Part shown: positions 1 to 6,835 of the stretch, piece by piece
How positions within the stretch are numbered: the stretch's first letter is position 1
Layout: each line of letters starts with the position of its first letter
Notes under the pieces: model-generated
Database searches by the model: none
Told to the model about the DNA's origin: nothing
The model's input: the letters and a program-made list of their open reading frames with translations, nothing else
From: an uncultured Bacilli bacterium
GTDB lineage: Bacteria > Bacillota_I > Bacilli_A > RF39 > UBA660
DNA length: 9,176 bases
NCBI GenBank assembly: GCA_947600015.1
Contig: CANQFX010000047.1
Span: forward strand, 1-9,176
Direction of reading: 5' to 3'
Position numbers and translations under genes: made by a program

Positions 1-912
1 CTTTAACCCGCCTAGCAATACCGCATTATAAACCGTAGTTGCAATCTGACAAACTCCATTTCCTACAAATTCGTAATAGAATACATATCCTTTTTTATTA
101 TAAGGACCTGCATATTGATAGAAAGAAAATATTTGTCCCGGTTCTACTACTGCCCCATTAATATAATTTAATGCCGTTTTTAAATTCGTAGCTCTAGAAA
201 TATAGGGATTAAATTCTGTAGAAAAACTAGAAACTTTTGTATTAATCGCAGCATATGCAGGATTATGATTTGACTTTTCACTCGTCCCAATCAATTCTAT
301 TTTTTCATTTTCTTTTACTCCAGAATCTAATTTTTTTGTCAACACTTCCAAAGAGGATAGAACATTTAAAGAATAAGAATCATGTCCCGAAAGATATTGA
401 ATTTTTCCATTTTGTTCAGAAAAACTACCATGAACTAAAGGAAGATCCACTTTTTGTTTTAATTGTGTTAAAAAGTTCCTTATCTTCTCCTTATCATATG
501 AAAATGCATAAGAAAATTTCTTCTTCTTACCAAAAAAAACCTGCATTACTTTTTCACTATAACTTAAACTATCTTGGTAATCAAGAATTTCCTCAATTAC
601 TTGATTCGTGGGAAAAGAAAGCCCTAAGTCTTTTAAGTGATAAGAATATTCTTTCCCTTGGCACACAAGAATAATATTCGTCGTTAAAACTTTCTCTTGC
701 TGTTTCTGAATGGTTTGTACTAAATTAGAAAATTCTGTATTAGATAAATTATATTTTTCTAAATATACTTGTGGTAATATTTTATAATCATATTTCTTTA
801 TTACAAAATAACTATAAAGGATGAAACTGATGTAAGAAAGCGCAAGAATCCCCATAAATATGCATAAAATTATCATACCCTTATATTCTAGCCGTTTTTC
901 CTTTTTTTCCAT
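1..912 (-). CDS. VanW-family membrane-anchored protein, C-terminus cut by window edge
   Basis: The frame is open from an ATG at 912 to base 1 (304 codons visible), so the C-terminus lies outside the window. An AGGA ribosome binding site sits 8 nt upstream of the ATG. Residues 1-12 are basic, residues 13-38 form one membrane helix, and the rest should be extracellular. Residues about 45-215 are a poorly conserved region where related YoaR-like proteins carry a putative peptidoglycan-binding domain; I infer this from position only. From about residue 227 the VanW pattern is clear: FST, then R-x-x-N, PGQIFSF at 258-264, a GY pair at 275-276 and GNGVCQIATTVYNAVL at 284-299. Most relatives have GGG where this has GNG. 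VanW was named from vanB-type glycopeptide resistance clusters, but its biochemical role is unknown and most homologues are chromosomal and unrelated to resistance. It starts 22 bp after the SGNH hydrolase stop, so the two are probably co-transcribed. Confidence 0.88.
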   Translation of the reverse strand, partial: MEKKEKRLEYKGMIILCIFMGILALSYISFILYSYFVIKKYDYKILPQVYLEKYNLSNTEFSNLVQTIQKQQEKVLTTNIILVCQGKEYSYHLKDLGLSFPTNQVIEEILDYQDSLSYSEKVMQVFFGKKKKFSYAFSYDKEKIRNFLTQLKQKVDLPLVHGSFSEQNGKIQYLSGHDSYSLNVLSSLEVLTKKLDSGVKENEKIELIGTSEKSNHNPAYAAINTKVSSFSTEFNPYISRATNLKTALNYINGAVVEPGQIFSFYQYAGPYNKKGYVFYYEFVGNGVCQIATTVYNAVLLGGLK

Positions 913-934
913 TAAAATCATCCTATACTATTTC

Positions 935-1993
935 TTATTTTTTTATATATTTCATAATTTCTTCCGTAATTAACGCATAACCCTCATCAGAAATATGTAA
1001 TCCTTCTGTTGTATAGTCCAAATTTAAATTTCCTTCTTCATCTACTAAAAGCGAATACAAATCAAGATACGTAATCTTTTCTTCTTCCGCTATTTTTTCT
1101 AATGCTTCATTAATTTCTTCTATATCCTCATTTTTTCTATCTTCTGTTACCATATCATGATCAATTTTCTCTTCTTCCGTATTATTCACTGGATAAATTG
1201 ATTCTAAGTAAATTTCACAATAAGGACGGTGCTCTTGAATTTCATCAATAATTTTATGAATATTAGAAATAATTTCTTCCTGATCCATTTTTTTCAAATC
1301 ATTCGTACCAATCAATAAAAATAATTTTGTTGGATTATATCGATAAACTCGCCCTTCCATATCCTTTAAAATATCCGTGGTAGTATTTCCATTAACTCCA
1401 CTATTTACAACAGGATAACCCTCAAAATATTTGTTTAAATCATATCCATCCGTAATAGAGTCTCCTAAAAATACATAGTTATCATCCATTGCCTTTTTTA
1501 CCACTGTTTTTGTAACAGTTTTTATTTTGGTCTTGGTAGGCTTAGTAGCAAAAACGAAAATATTTGTACCAAGCGATGCCAAGAAAAGTAAAGAGAGGAT
1601 AATAATGACAACAACAGAAGCTCTACTTTTCTTTTTTACAGGAAACTCTTCCTCCTCTTTTCGTGGTGTAATTACTTTTTTCTTTTGTTTCTTTAGACGT
1701 GTCTCTACAAAAGTATTGTCTAAACTCTCTTCATCATCTAATCTATTTTCATCAAAATAAATCTGTTCTTCCTTCGTAATCGTAAAATCATCTACATAAA
1801 TATCCTGATTTTTTTGTACTCGACTAACTCTTATCTTTCTTGTATTTTCTTTGACATTCTCAGGAGTAATTTCTTTTTTATTTTCCTTTTTCTTTGGTGC
1901 CTTTTTAGAAACTGCTGTCTTCTTTTCTGACTTCGTCGTTTCTTTTTTCTTTTTCTCATCGATACTTGAATCTACTTTTTTCTTACCTGCCAT
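935..1993 (-). CDS. Membrane-anchored SGNH/GDSL-type hydrolase with long charged cytoplasmic tail
   Basis: This 352-residue protein has three parts. Residues 1-124 are a low-complexity, probably disordered tail, with 17 lysines in the first 40 residues, then an acidic middle and a second basic patch. Residues about 126-149 are a membrane helix. Residues about 170-352 are an SGNH hydrolase domain facing outward. The blocks are GDSIT at 177-181 (nucleophile Ser179), NSGVNGNT at 197-204 (oxyanion Gly), GTND at 229-232 (Asn231) and GLHISDEGY at 331-339 (His333). The residue three before the His, normally Asp, is Glu330. SGNH enzymes are esterases, and extracellular ones often act on acetyl groups of peptidoglycan or glycans; the substrate here is unknown. 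The start is supported by GTGAGG 7 nt upstream. It is the first gene of a probable two-gene operon with the VanW-like gene. Confidence 0.87.
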   Translation of the reverse strand: MAGKKKVDSSIDEKKKKETTKSEKKTAVSKKAPKKKENKKEITPENVKENTRKIRVSRVQKNQDIYVDDFTITKEEQIYFDENRLDDEESLDNTFVETRLKKQKKKVITPRKEEEEFPVKKKSRASVVVIIILSLLFLASLGTNIFVFATKPTKTKIKTVTKTVVKKAMDDNYVFLGDSITDGYDLNKYFEGYPVVNSGVNGNTTTDILKDMEGRVYRYNPTKLFLLIGTNDLKKMDQEEIISNIHKIIDEIQEHRPYCEIYLESIYPVNNTEEEKIDHDMVTEDRKNEDIEEINEALEKIAEEEKITYLDLYSLLVDEEGNLNLDYTTEGLHISDEGYALITEEIMKYIKK

Positions 1994-2024
1994 ACTACTA
2001 CCTCACTTTATTTATCACTTCTTC

Positions 2025-2033
2025 ATTATAACA
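2025..2033 (-). promoter_or_regulatory. Extended -10 promoter for the SGNH-VanW operon
   Basis: On the minus strand the sequence reads TGTTATAAT, a perfect TATAAT with the TGn extension. The hexamer 17 nt further upstream (TTTTTA) is a poor -35 match, which fits an extended -10 promoter. Transcription would start near 2018, giving a leader of about 25 nt that contains the SD of the SGNH gene. Confidence 0.6.
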
Positions 2034-2083
2034 CCATCTACATCGATTAAAAAGAGTTTTTTCATAATTCGAAAAATAAAATG

Positions 2084-2114
2084 AAAAAAGTAACATCATA
2101 TCATGGTTACTTTT
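2084..2114 (-). terminator. Rho-independent terminator of the S11 carboxypeptidase gene
   Basis: Read on the minus strand, AAAAGTAAC pairs with GTTACTTTT (9-bp stem, about 11-nt loop) and is followed by a run of T. It lies 8 nt past the stop codon at 2123. It separates this gene from the downstream SGNH-VanW unit, which has its own promoter. Confidence 0.75.
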
Positions 2115-2122
2115 CATCATTT

Positions 2123-3289
2123 CTAAATAGAACCACTAACTAAATCATTGATTCCTCGTATAAACAGGCGAAAATAACTAAGTTCTTTTACATCTTTAGA
2201 TACAATTAAGTTTCCGTTAGATAGTGTTTTCCCTTTTTCTTTAACAAAAATCGTACCTACCGAATCACCTTTTTTTAATGGTAATTTTAGCGAAGGAATC
2301 TCTACTTGATATTGATATTTATGGTTATCTGTTCCCATATCTTCTACTACTCCTAAATTATCTTCTAATACAATATCCACAATTTCTTTGGTTGCTTTAT
2401 CTAATTTAATTTTTTTAATGACTTCCCCTTTCTTTTTCAATACATTCATTTGTACATTTTGAAATCCATAGTCTAAAAGTTCCATTACCTCACGATTTCG
2501 TACTTTACTATCACTTTCCCCTAAGACAATTCCAATAAGTCGTAAATCATTTTTTTTCGCAGTAGCCGCTAAACAATAGCCCGCTGCATCCGTATGCCCT
2601 GTTTTTAAACCATCTGCTCCTTCATAAAATCGCACTAATTTATTTGTATTAACAAGCCAAAACTTATTATCCGTATTTTCTCTTAAATAATCTTCATACA
2701 AAGAAGAAAATTTTAAAATTTCTGGATGATTTACTACTAACTCTCTGGCAATCATTGCCATATCATAAGCACTAGAATAGTGATTTTCTTCATCTAAACC
2801 GGTACAATTTTTAAAATGTGTATTTTTTAATCCCAATTCTTTTACCTTTTGATTCATCAATTGAACAAACTTCTCTTCACTACCACTAATCACTTCTGCC
2901 ATTTGCACTGTTGCATCATTCCCACTTGCCATAGAAATTCCCTTCATTAAATCTTCAATTGTAATCCTTTCTCCTTCTTTGATATAGATTTGAGACCCAC
3001 CCATATCTGCTGCATTCTTACTTACTACGACAACATCATCCCAGTGAATTTTACCACTTTCGATACACTCTAAAATAATAATTTGTGCTACCATTTTTGT
3101 CATAGATGCAACAGCAACTTTCTCATTTTTCGCCTTTTCAAATAAAATTTTTCCACTATTTGCTTCAATCAAAATTCCACTTTTAGCATTAGGAATTAAA
3201 CTTCCTTCTTCTGTAGATTCTACAGCAAAAACAGAAAATGGTAGAAAAAGGGCCATAAAAAGCACTCCTAATTTTATAACTACTTTCAT
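2123..3289 (-). CDS. D-alanyl-D-alanine carboxypeptidase, PBP5/DacA type (peptidase S11)
   Basis: This 388-residue secreted serine DD-carboxypeptidase should remove the terminal D-Ala from peptidoglycan stem peptides at the outer membrane face. Residues 1-22 are a signal peptide with a likely cut after the FA pair at 21-22. The three active-site motifs of the family are present: SMTK at 62-65 (nucleophile Ser62, Lys65), SGN at 122-124 and KTG at 229-231. Residues about 274-367 match the position of the beta-rich PBP5 C-terminal domain. The last 20 or so residues (YFRLFIRGINDLV region) look like the amphipathic helix that anchors PBP5-type enzymes to the membrane. Length is normal for DacA/DacF. 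The ATG start has a perfect AGGAGG 5 nt upstream (3295-3300). The gene is followed by its own hairpin and stands divergently to a VanY-like gene. Which of DacA, DacB or DacF it corresponds to cannot be decided here. Confidence 0.95.
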   Translation of the reverse strand: MKVVIKLGVLFMALFLPFSVFAVESTEEGSLIPNAKSGILIEANSGKILFEKAKNEKVAVASMTKMVAQIIILECIESGKIHWDDVVVVSKNAADMGGSQIYIKEGERITIEDLMKGISMASGNDATVQMAEVISGSEEKFVQLMNQKVKELGLKNTHFKNCTGLDEENHYSSAYDMAMIARELVVNHPEILKFSSLYEDYLRENTDNKFWLVNTNKLVRFYEGADGLKTGHTDAAGYCLAATAKKNDLRLIGIVLGESDSKVRNREVMELLDYGFQNVQMNVLKKKGEVIKKIKLDKATKEIVDIVLEDNLGVVEDMGTDNHKYQYQVEIPSLKLPLKKGDSVGTIFVKEKGKTLSNGNLIVSKDVKELSYFRLFIRGINDLVSGSI

Positions 3290-3327
3290 GTCTACCTCCT
3301 ACCAATTTTTATGTCAAATGAAAGAAA

Positions 3328-3357
3328 TTTATACATAAATTAAAAATTTAATGCTAA
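3328..3357 (-). promoter_or_regulatory. Candidate promoter of the S11 carboxypeptidase gene
   Basis: On the minus strand TTAGCA (3352-3357, 4 of 6 matches to TTGACA) is separated by 18 nt from TATAAA (3328-3333). Transcription would begin near 3321, leaving a leader of about 30 nt with the AGGAGG site. The spacer is so AT-rich that chance matches are likely. Confidence 0.4.
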
Positions 3358-3360
3358 GAT
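3352..3360 (+). promoter_or_regulatory. Candidate extended -10 promoter of the VanY-like gene
   Basis: TGCTAAGAT reads as TGn plus TAAGAT (5 of 6 matches to TATAAT) with no good -35. The predicted start near 3367 would leave a leader of only about 10 nt, beginning at the AGGTGA ribosome binding site. That is unusually short, so an upstream alternative such as TATACA at 3330-3335 remains possible. The site overlaps the candidate -35 of the divergent gene. Confidence 0.3.
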
Positions 3361-3376
3361 AGAATTAGGTGATCAT

Positions 3377-4279
3377 ATGACCGTAGTAAAGAAAAAAAAA
3401 TTAAAACTTAAAAAAAAGAACTTTTTAATTTTTCTTAGCTGTATCTTATTAATCCTTTTTAGTATCACTTATGGAGTCTTAACCTTAACCTCTCCCAAAA
3501 CGACAAAAAAAGAAAAAGTCGTAAAAACTGCAAAAGAAATAAAACTAGGGAAATTAGAAAACATCCAAAAGAAACTAGATTATTTTAACGAAGATTATAT
3601 CGATCGATATTTAGCCTATCAGAAAAAAAACAAGGGATTAAGTACAAAACAAATCATTATGGATGTTAATATTGGTATTGATCGTGATTATTATACCAAT
3701 ACAAAAAAGGCCATAAATTTAAACAAAACAAACATTTTAGTAAATAAATATTATTATTTAGAAGAAGATTATATTCCGGAAAATTTAGAAGAGATTGATA
3801 AAAAATATGCACGCAATGGAATGATGTTAGTAAAAGAAGCAAAAGAAGCATTTGAAGATTTAGCACAAGCAGCAAAGGAAGAAGGCAACACAATTATTGC
3901 AATGTCAACTTATCGAAGCTATAACTACCAACGTGCACTCTATAACCGTTATAAGGAAGAAGACGGTGTCGAAGGGGCAGATACTTATTCCGCACGCGCA
4001 GGATTCTCAGAACATCAAACAGGCCTAGCAGTAGATGTTTATAACGGAAAAGAAGATTATACAAATTTTGAAAAAACAGAAGAATTTACCTGGATGCAAG
4101 AGCATGCACAAAACTATGGCTTTATCTTAAGATTTCCAGAAGATAAAACAAAACAAACAGGATATGAATATGAATCTTGGCACTATCGCTATGTAGGGAA
4201 AAAAATTGCCACCTATATAAAAAAACACCATATGTGTTTAGAAGAATACTATGTAGAACAAATAGAAAATAAAAAATAG
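3377..4279 (+). CDS. Zinc D-Ala-D-Ala carboxypeptidase, VanY/M15B family, membrane-anchored
   Basis: This 300-residue protein has a strongly basic N-terminus (1-15), one membrane helix at about 15-38, a charged linker and, from about residue 135 to 283, an M15B (LAS/VanY-type) metallopeptidase domain. Visible motifs are STYRSYNYQ around Arg180, SEHQTGLAVD at 211-220 with zinc ligands His213 and Asp220, and ESWHYR at 266-271 with catalytic Glu266 and zinc ligand His269. The family removes the terminal D-Ala from peptidoglycan stem peptides or precursors. VanY itself serves glycopeptide resistance, but chromosomal relatives such as LdcB/DacB process normal wall peptides, so a resistance role should not be assumed; no vanA/vanH/vanX-type partner is in view. 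The start has AGGTGA 4 nt upstream. It is a single-gene unit divergent from an S11 carboxypeptidase and ends in a hairpin that includes part of its stop codon. Confidence 0.92.
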   Translation: MTVVKKKKLKLKKKNFLIFLSCILLILFSITYGVLTLTSPKTTKKEKVVKTAKEIKLGKLENIQKKLDYFNEDYIDRYLAYQKKNKGLSTKQIIMDVNIGIDRDYYTNTKKAINLNKTNILVNKYYYLEEDYIPENLEEIDKKYARNGMMLVKEAKEAFEDLAQAAKEEGNTIIAMSTYRSYNYQRALYNRYKEEDGVEGADTYSARAGFSEHQTGLAVDVYNGKEDYTNFEKTEEFTWMQEHAQNYGFILRFPEDKTKQTGYEYESWHYRYVGKKIATYIKKHHMCLEEYYVEQIENKK

Positions 4280-4305
4280 ATATCTTAATAAAGGTATCTT
4301 TTTTT
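4278..4305. terminator. Bidirectional terminator between converging genes
   Basis: AGATATCT (4278-4285), a 6-nt loop and AGGTATCT (4292-4299) form an 8-bp stem with one G-U pair, followed by a run of seven T on the plus strand. On the minus strand the same hairpin is followed by ATTTTTTATTTT. It can therefore end both the VanY-like gene and the sortase operon. It overlaps the TAG stop of the former and lies against the TAA stop of the latter at 4304-4306. Confidence 0.8.
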
Positions 4306-4876
4306 AATCAAATTTCTTTTTATAATAACGATATAAATGATAGAATAACGTATATATAATCCAAATTAACAAAATAAAATTACTAACCTGAACAATCGAT
4401 AAAATCAATTCATTCTTATAAAGTTCTGTGGTAGTCATAATGTCTACATTCTGATAAGAAGACAAGGCAATAAAAGACATAAAGAAAAAATATAAAATAC
4501 TAAAAAAACTATAATTTATAATTTTCTTAAAATGAGTCATTTTCTTACTAAATAAACTATATAAAATACCAATGGTCACAAAAACAATAATAAAAAAGTA
4601 TACAATAGTAGATGGAAAATAAATATAATTCATTACCATCTTAAAAAAACTATCAATACAATTTTGTACATAATCTGAATAAGTAATCATAATTCCAATG
4701 AGAAACCCCAAATAAATTCCAACCGCAACAATCCCCACAATATGATTCTTATGTCGCAAATTATACAACAATAATAAAAATAAAAGAAAGCTAAATAGGA
4801 ACATCTCTATAGATAAGAAAGAAGAAAATAAATAATGAAAAATAGTACCAATCTTTTCTATAAAAGATAAATTCAC
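4304..4876 (-). CDS. Five-helix membrane protein of unknown function in the sortase operon
   Basis: I do not recognise this 190-residue protein. It has five hydrophobic segments at about 19-39, 45-66, 86-109, 119-139 and 157-179. Basic loops at 40-45 and 110-118 and the basic C-terminus (YRYYKKKFD) suggest the N-terminus lies outside and the C-terminus inside. The outer loops are 67-85, with one cysteine at 73, and 140-156 (YQNVDIMTTTELYKNEL region). No catalytic motif is visible. The start is a GTG with a near-perfect AGGGAGGTGA site at 4881-4890 that overlaps the sortase stop codon. Only 12 bp separate the genes, so translational coupling is likely. Being last in an operon with a sortase and its surface protein, it may help secretion, assembly or anchoring of that protein; this is inference from context alone. 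Confidence 0.8.
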   Translation of the reverse strand: MNLSFIEKIGTIFHYLFSSFLSIEMFLFSFLLFLLLLYNLRHKNHIVGIVAVGIYLGFLIGIMITYSDYVQNCIDSFFKMVMNYIYFPSTIVYFFIIVFVTIGILYSLFSKKMTHFKKIINYSFFSILYFFFMSFIALSSYQNVDIMTTTELYKNELILSIVQVSNFILLIWIIYTLFYHLYRYYKKKFD

Positions 4877-4888
4877 TATATCACCTCC

Positions 4889-5554
4889 CTATACTAATTC
4901 AGCAATATAAACCGTCTGCATGGTATCATTATTTTTGGTACAAGTAACTAGTGTAAGAGTAGTACGATTATAGTTACGAATAATCTTTACTGTTCCATTT
5001 TTTGAAACATTATAAATATTTACAATCCGGTATTGGTATCGAACACCATGATAGGTAATATAAGCATAATCCCCTACGTTCAATCGATATAAATATGCAA
5101 AATAAGAAATATAAGCATCACCAGAATGAGCCATTAAAATTAAATTTCCATTTGCTACATCTGGCATACTAGAACCATGCACTAATGATACATTATATTG
5201 AATATCATTATATTTTGAATCAATATTATAAAACCCTCTTTTTAAACCTATTTTAGGAATTTCTAAAACTCCAAAGTATTTATCATAATTAATTGGTACA
5301 TCCTTTTTTTGTTCCGGTGTATGATTTTCTACTACATTATTTACACTTGGAACATTTTCTACGACTTGTTCTTTTTCCGGTGCATCAACATCAGACATCG
5401 CTATTTTCATATCAGAATAAATGGCATCTTTTATCTTCAATAAATAATTAAAAGAAAATAATCCAATTCCTACAAAAACAAGGAAAGAGCCAATAAGTAA
5501 GAGTTGGCTCTTCTTCATTTTACTATTTTGCATTCGTTGGTTTCGCATTTGCAT
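4889..5554 (-). CDS. Sortase, membrane-anchored, lacking the usual Arg after the catalytic Cys
   Basis: Sortases cut surface proteins at an LPXTG-like motif and join them covalently to the cell wall or to each other. This 221-residue protein has a basic N-terminus, a membrane helix at about 17-38, an extracellular linker and a sortase fold at about 92-221. The catalytic His143 lies in LMAHSG (140-145) and the catalytic Cys205 in TLVTC (201-205), the family signature. In known sortases an essential Arg follows the Cys by roughly 8-14 residues. Here no Arg occurs after Arg197, and Gln213 falls near the expected place. The start ATG at 5554 has AGGT 7 nt upstream and overlaps the end of the surface-protein gene by 32 bp; a later ATG at 5518-5520 would avoid the overlap but has no clear SD. 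The overlap and gene order make the thioester protein upstream the likely substrate. The class (A, B, D or other) cannot be assigned by eye. Confidence 0.92.
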   Translation of the reverse strand: MQMRNQRMQNSKMKKSQLLLIGSFLVFVGIGLFSFNYLLKIKDAIYSDMKIAMSDVDAPEKEQVVENVPSVNNVVENHTPEQKKDVPINYDKYFGVLEIPKIGLKRGFYNIDSKYNDIQYNVSLVHGSSMPDVANGNLILMAHSGDAYISYFAYLYRLNVGDYAYITYHGVRYQYRIVNIYNVSKNGTVKIIRNYNRTTLTLVTCTKNNDTMQTVYIAELV

Positions 5555-6710
5555 AGATAATACCTACACCACTTAATAACACGATAAGTCCGATAAAATA
5601 AATTGTTTGAGCTGTACTCATACCAGTATTAGGAACATCTGGCGTATAATTTAATTCAAATTCTAATCCTGTAGATACATTATTATTTACTGTTTTAACA
5701 CTAGTAATGGTCTGTTTACCAGTAGAAACATAATAATTTCCTTCATATGTTTTAAAAGAACCAACAAATGATAATTTTACTTTTTTATTTTCCTCGGTCA
5801 CTTTATTCACAGGAACGCGAACATAAAATTTTGTTCCTGTAGGTAAATTATCATAAGAAGAAAGTTTTGCACCTTTTTCATCTACTAAAATCGTTCCTTC
5901 TGGAGCAGAAGAAATTTCTACTTTAAAACTATTAAAATTATCAGAAGGACTTCCCGTAACTGTCACAGCATCACTTTGATAATATTCATTATTATTTGTA
6001 ATAGAAATATCAGTAGAACTTAAATTTGCTTTAAATTGCTTATTTGGTACAGTTCGCTGTGCTTTTGCTTGTTCTACAAGATCTTTAATATAAGTATTAT
6101 AAAGATTATGTTTCACTTCTGCATTTTGTGGAAGATCACAATAACTAGAGTTTTGAGACGTATAGACACAACTAGCAGTTTTGATCTTTTCTAAATCCGC
6201 TGGCTCAATCGTATTATTTTCCGCATTTGTTTCAGCAAGATATACCCAAATTGCTGTTTGTGAAATCCAAACTTGAAAATCCTCACTTAAATTAGAACCA
6301 TCATTTTTCTTTTTATCTTTCATTTGTACATTTGGATACGTATTCGCCATAATATATAATAGCCCATAATCTGTAATGGAATCTTTCTTTTCATAAACGC
6401 TACCAGAACCAAAGGCAATATTATGTTCTAGACAATAAACATGATCTCCCGTAGAAGTAGAATACTTCGTAACATTAAAACCAGTATCACTAATAATTCT
6501 GTCAGATGCTTGTGGAGTTCCAGCAGTAAAACTATCACCTAATGGACTTGTAACATCAGGAATTGCATAAGAAGGTTGATTAAATCCAAAAGCAATTAAT
6601 GAAACTACGGCAACCAAAGCAATGACAAAAGACCACATCACAGTTCCTGTGGAATCTAAAATTTTCCAAATACTAGACTTCTTATTTCTATTATTCTTAT
6701 TATTTTCCAT
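5523..6710 (-). CDS. Thioester-domain (TQXA) surface adhesin with VPNTG sorting signal
   Basis: Numbering is from the ATG at 6710 (395 residues). Residues 1-49 form a long signal peptide with hydrophobic core about 25-43 and a likely cut after SYA. Residues about 70-220 look like a TQXA thioester domain: YCLEH carries Cys93 and SQTAIW carries Gln151, the pair expected to form an internal Cys-Gln thioester. Such domains in Gram-positive adhesins react covalently with host amines. Cys181 and Cys191 may form a disulfide. Residues about 221-352 are a beta-rich, threonine/serine-rich stalk. The C-terminus has VPNTG at 359-363 (a variant of LPXTG), a membrane helix at about 368-387 and a tail with only two lysines. 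The start is uncertain: ATG 6710 has GGAG at 9 nt, ATG 6725 has GGTG at 6 nt, and GTG 6734 gives the longest form (403 residues) but would leave a leader of only about 11 nt. The gene leads the operon and overlaps the sortase gene. Confidence 0.88.
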   Translation of the reverse strand: MENNKNNRNKKSSIWKILDSTGTVMWSFVIALVAVVSLIAFGFNQPSYAIPDVTSPLGDSFTAGTPQASDRIISDTGFNVTKYSTSTGDHVYCLEHNIAFGSGSVYEKKDSITDYGLLYIMANTYPNVQMKDKKKNDGSNLSEDFQVWISQTAIWVYLAETNAENNTIEPADLEKIKTASCVYTSQNSSYCDLPQNAEVKHNLYNTYIKDLVEQAKAQRTVPNKQFKANLSSTDISITNNNEYYQSDAVTVTGSPSDNFNSFKVEISSAPEGTILVDEKGAKLSSYDNLPTGTKFYVRVPVNKVTEENKKVKLSFVGSFKTYEGNYYVSTGKQTITSVKTVNNNVSTGLEFELNYTPDVPNTGMSTAQTIYFIGLIVLLSGVGIIYANAKPTNAK

Positions 6711-6751
6711 ATAAATTTTCTCCATCGCTAACACCCTACCTTTATAATGCT

Positions 6752-6778
6752 ATTATACCATATTTTTTATAATTTCAA
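6752..6778 (-). promoter_or_regulatory. Promoter of the thioester adhesin-sortase operon
   Basis: On the minus strand TTGAAA (6773-6778, 5 of 6 matches) and TATAAT (6752-6757, perfect) are 15 nt apart. TGG just before the -10 forms an extended -10 element that can offset the short spacer. Transcription would start near 6745. That favours translation from the ATG at 6725 or 6710 over the GTG at 6734. Confidence 0.65.
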
Positions 6779-6808
6779 ACTATTTTTTACTGATAATGCA
6801 ATATTTCC

Positions 6809-6835
6809 AAAAAAAAATACTAATTTTAGAAGTAT

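Noticed and set aside
255..674. Plus-strand open frame of 139 codons
   Set aside because: It lies antisense inside the VanW-like gene, whose own frame carries clear family motifs; this one has no SD and a low-complexity product.
1501..1990. A/T-homopolymer-rich tract as a DNA repeat or recombination element
   Set aside because: The runs follow from lysine and glutamate codons of the SGNH protein tail and show no regular repeat unit.
1527..2084. Two plus-strand open frames rich in Phe and Ser (1527-1760 and 1851-2084)
   Set aside because: They are reverse reads of the lysine-rich tail of the SGNH protein, where AAA/AAG codons become TTT/CTT. No independent signal supports them.
3312..3317. 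Perfect TTGACA on the minus strand as -35 of the S11 carboxypeptidase gene
   Set aside because: A -10 at normal spacing would fall at the start codon, so it cannot serve a transcript that includes the AGGAGG site.
3666..3893. Minus-strand open frame of 75 codons rich in Leu
   Set aside because: It is antisense to the VanY-like coding region and reflects its codon bias.
1..4279. A glycopeptide-resistance cluster (VanW- and VanY-like genes in one window)
   Set aside because: No VanH, VanA/B ligase, VanX or VanRS partners are seen, the two genes are in different transcription units, and both families are common in ordinary wall metabolism.
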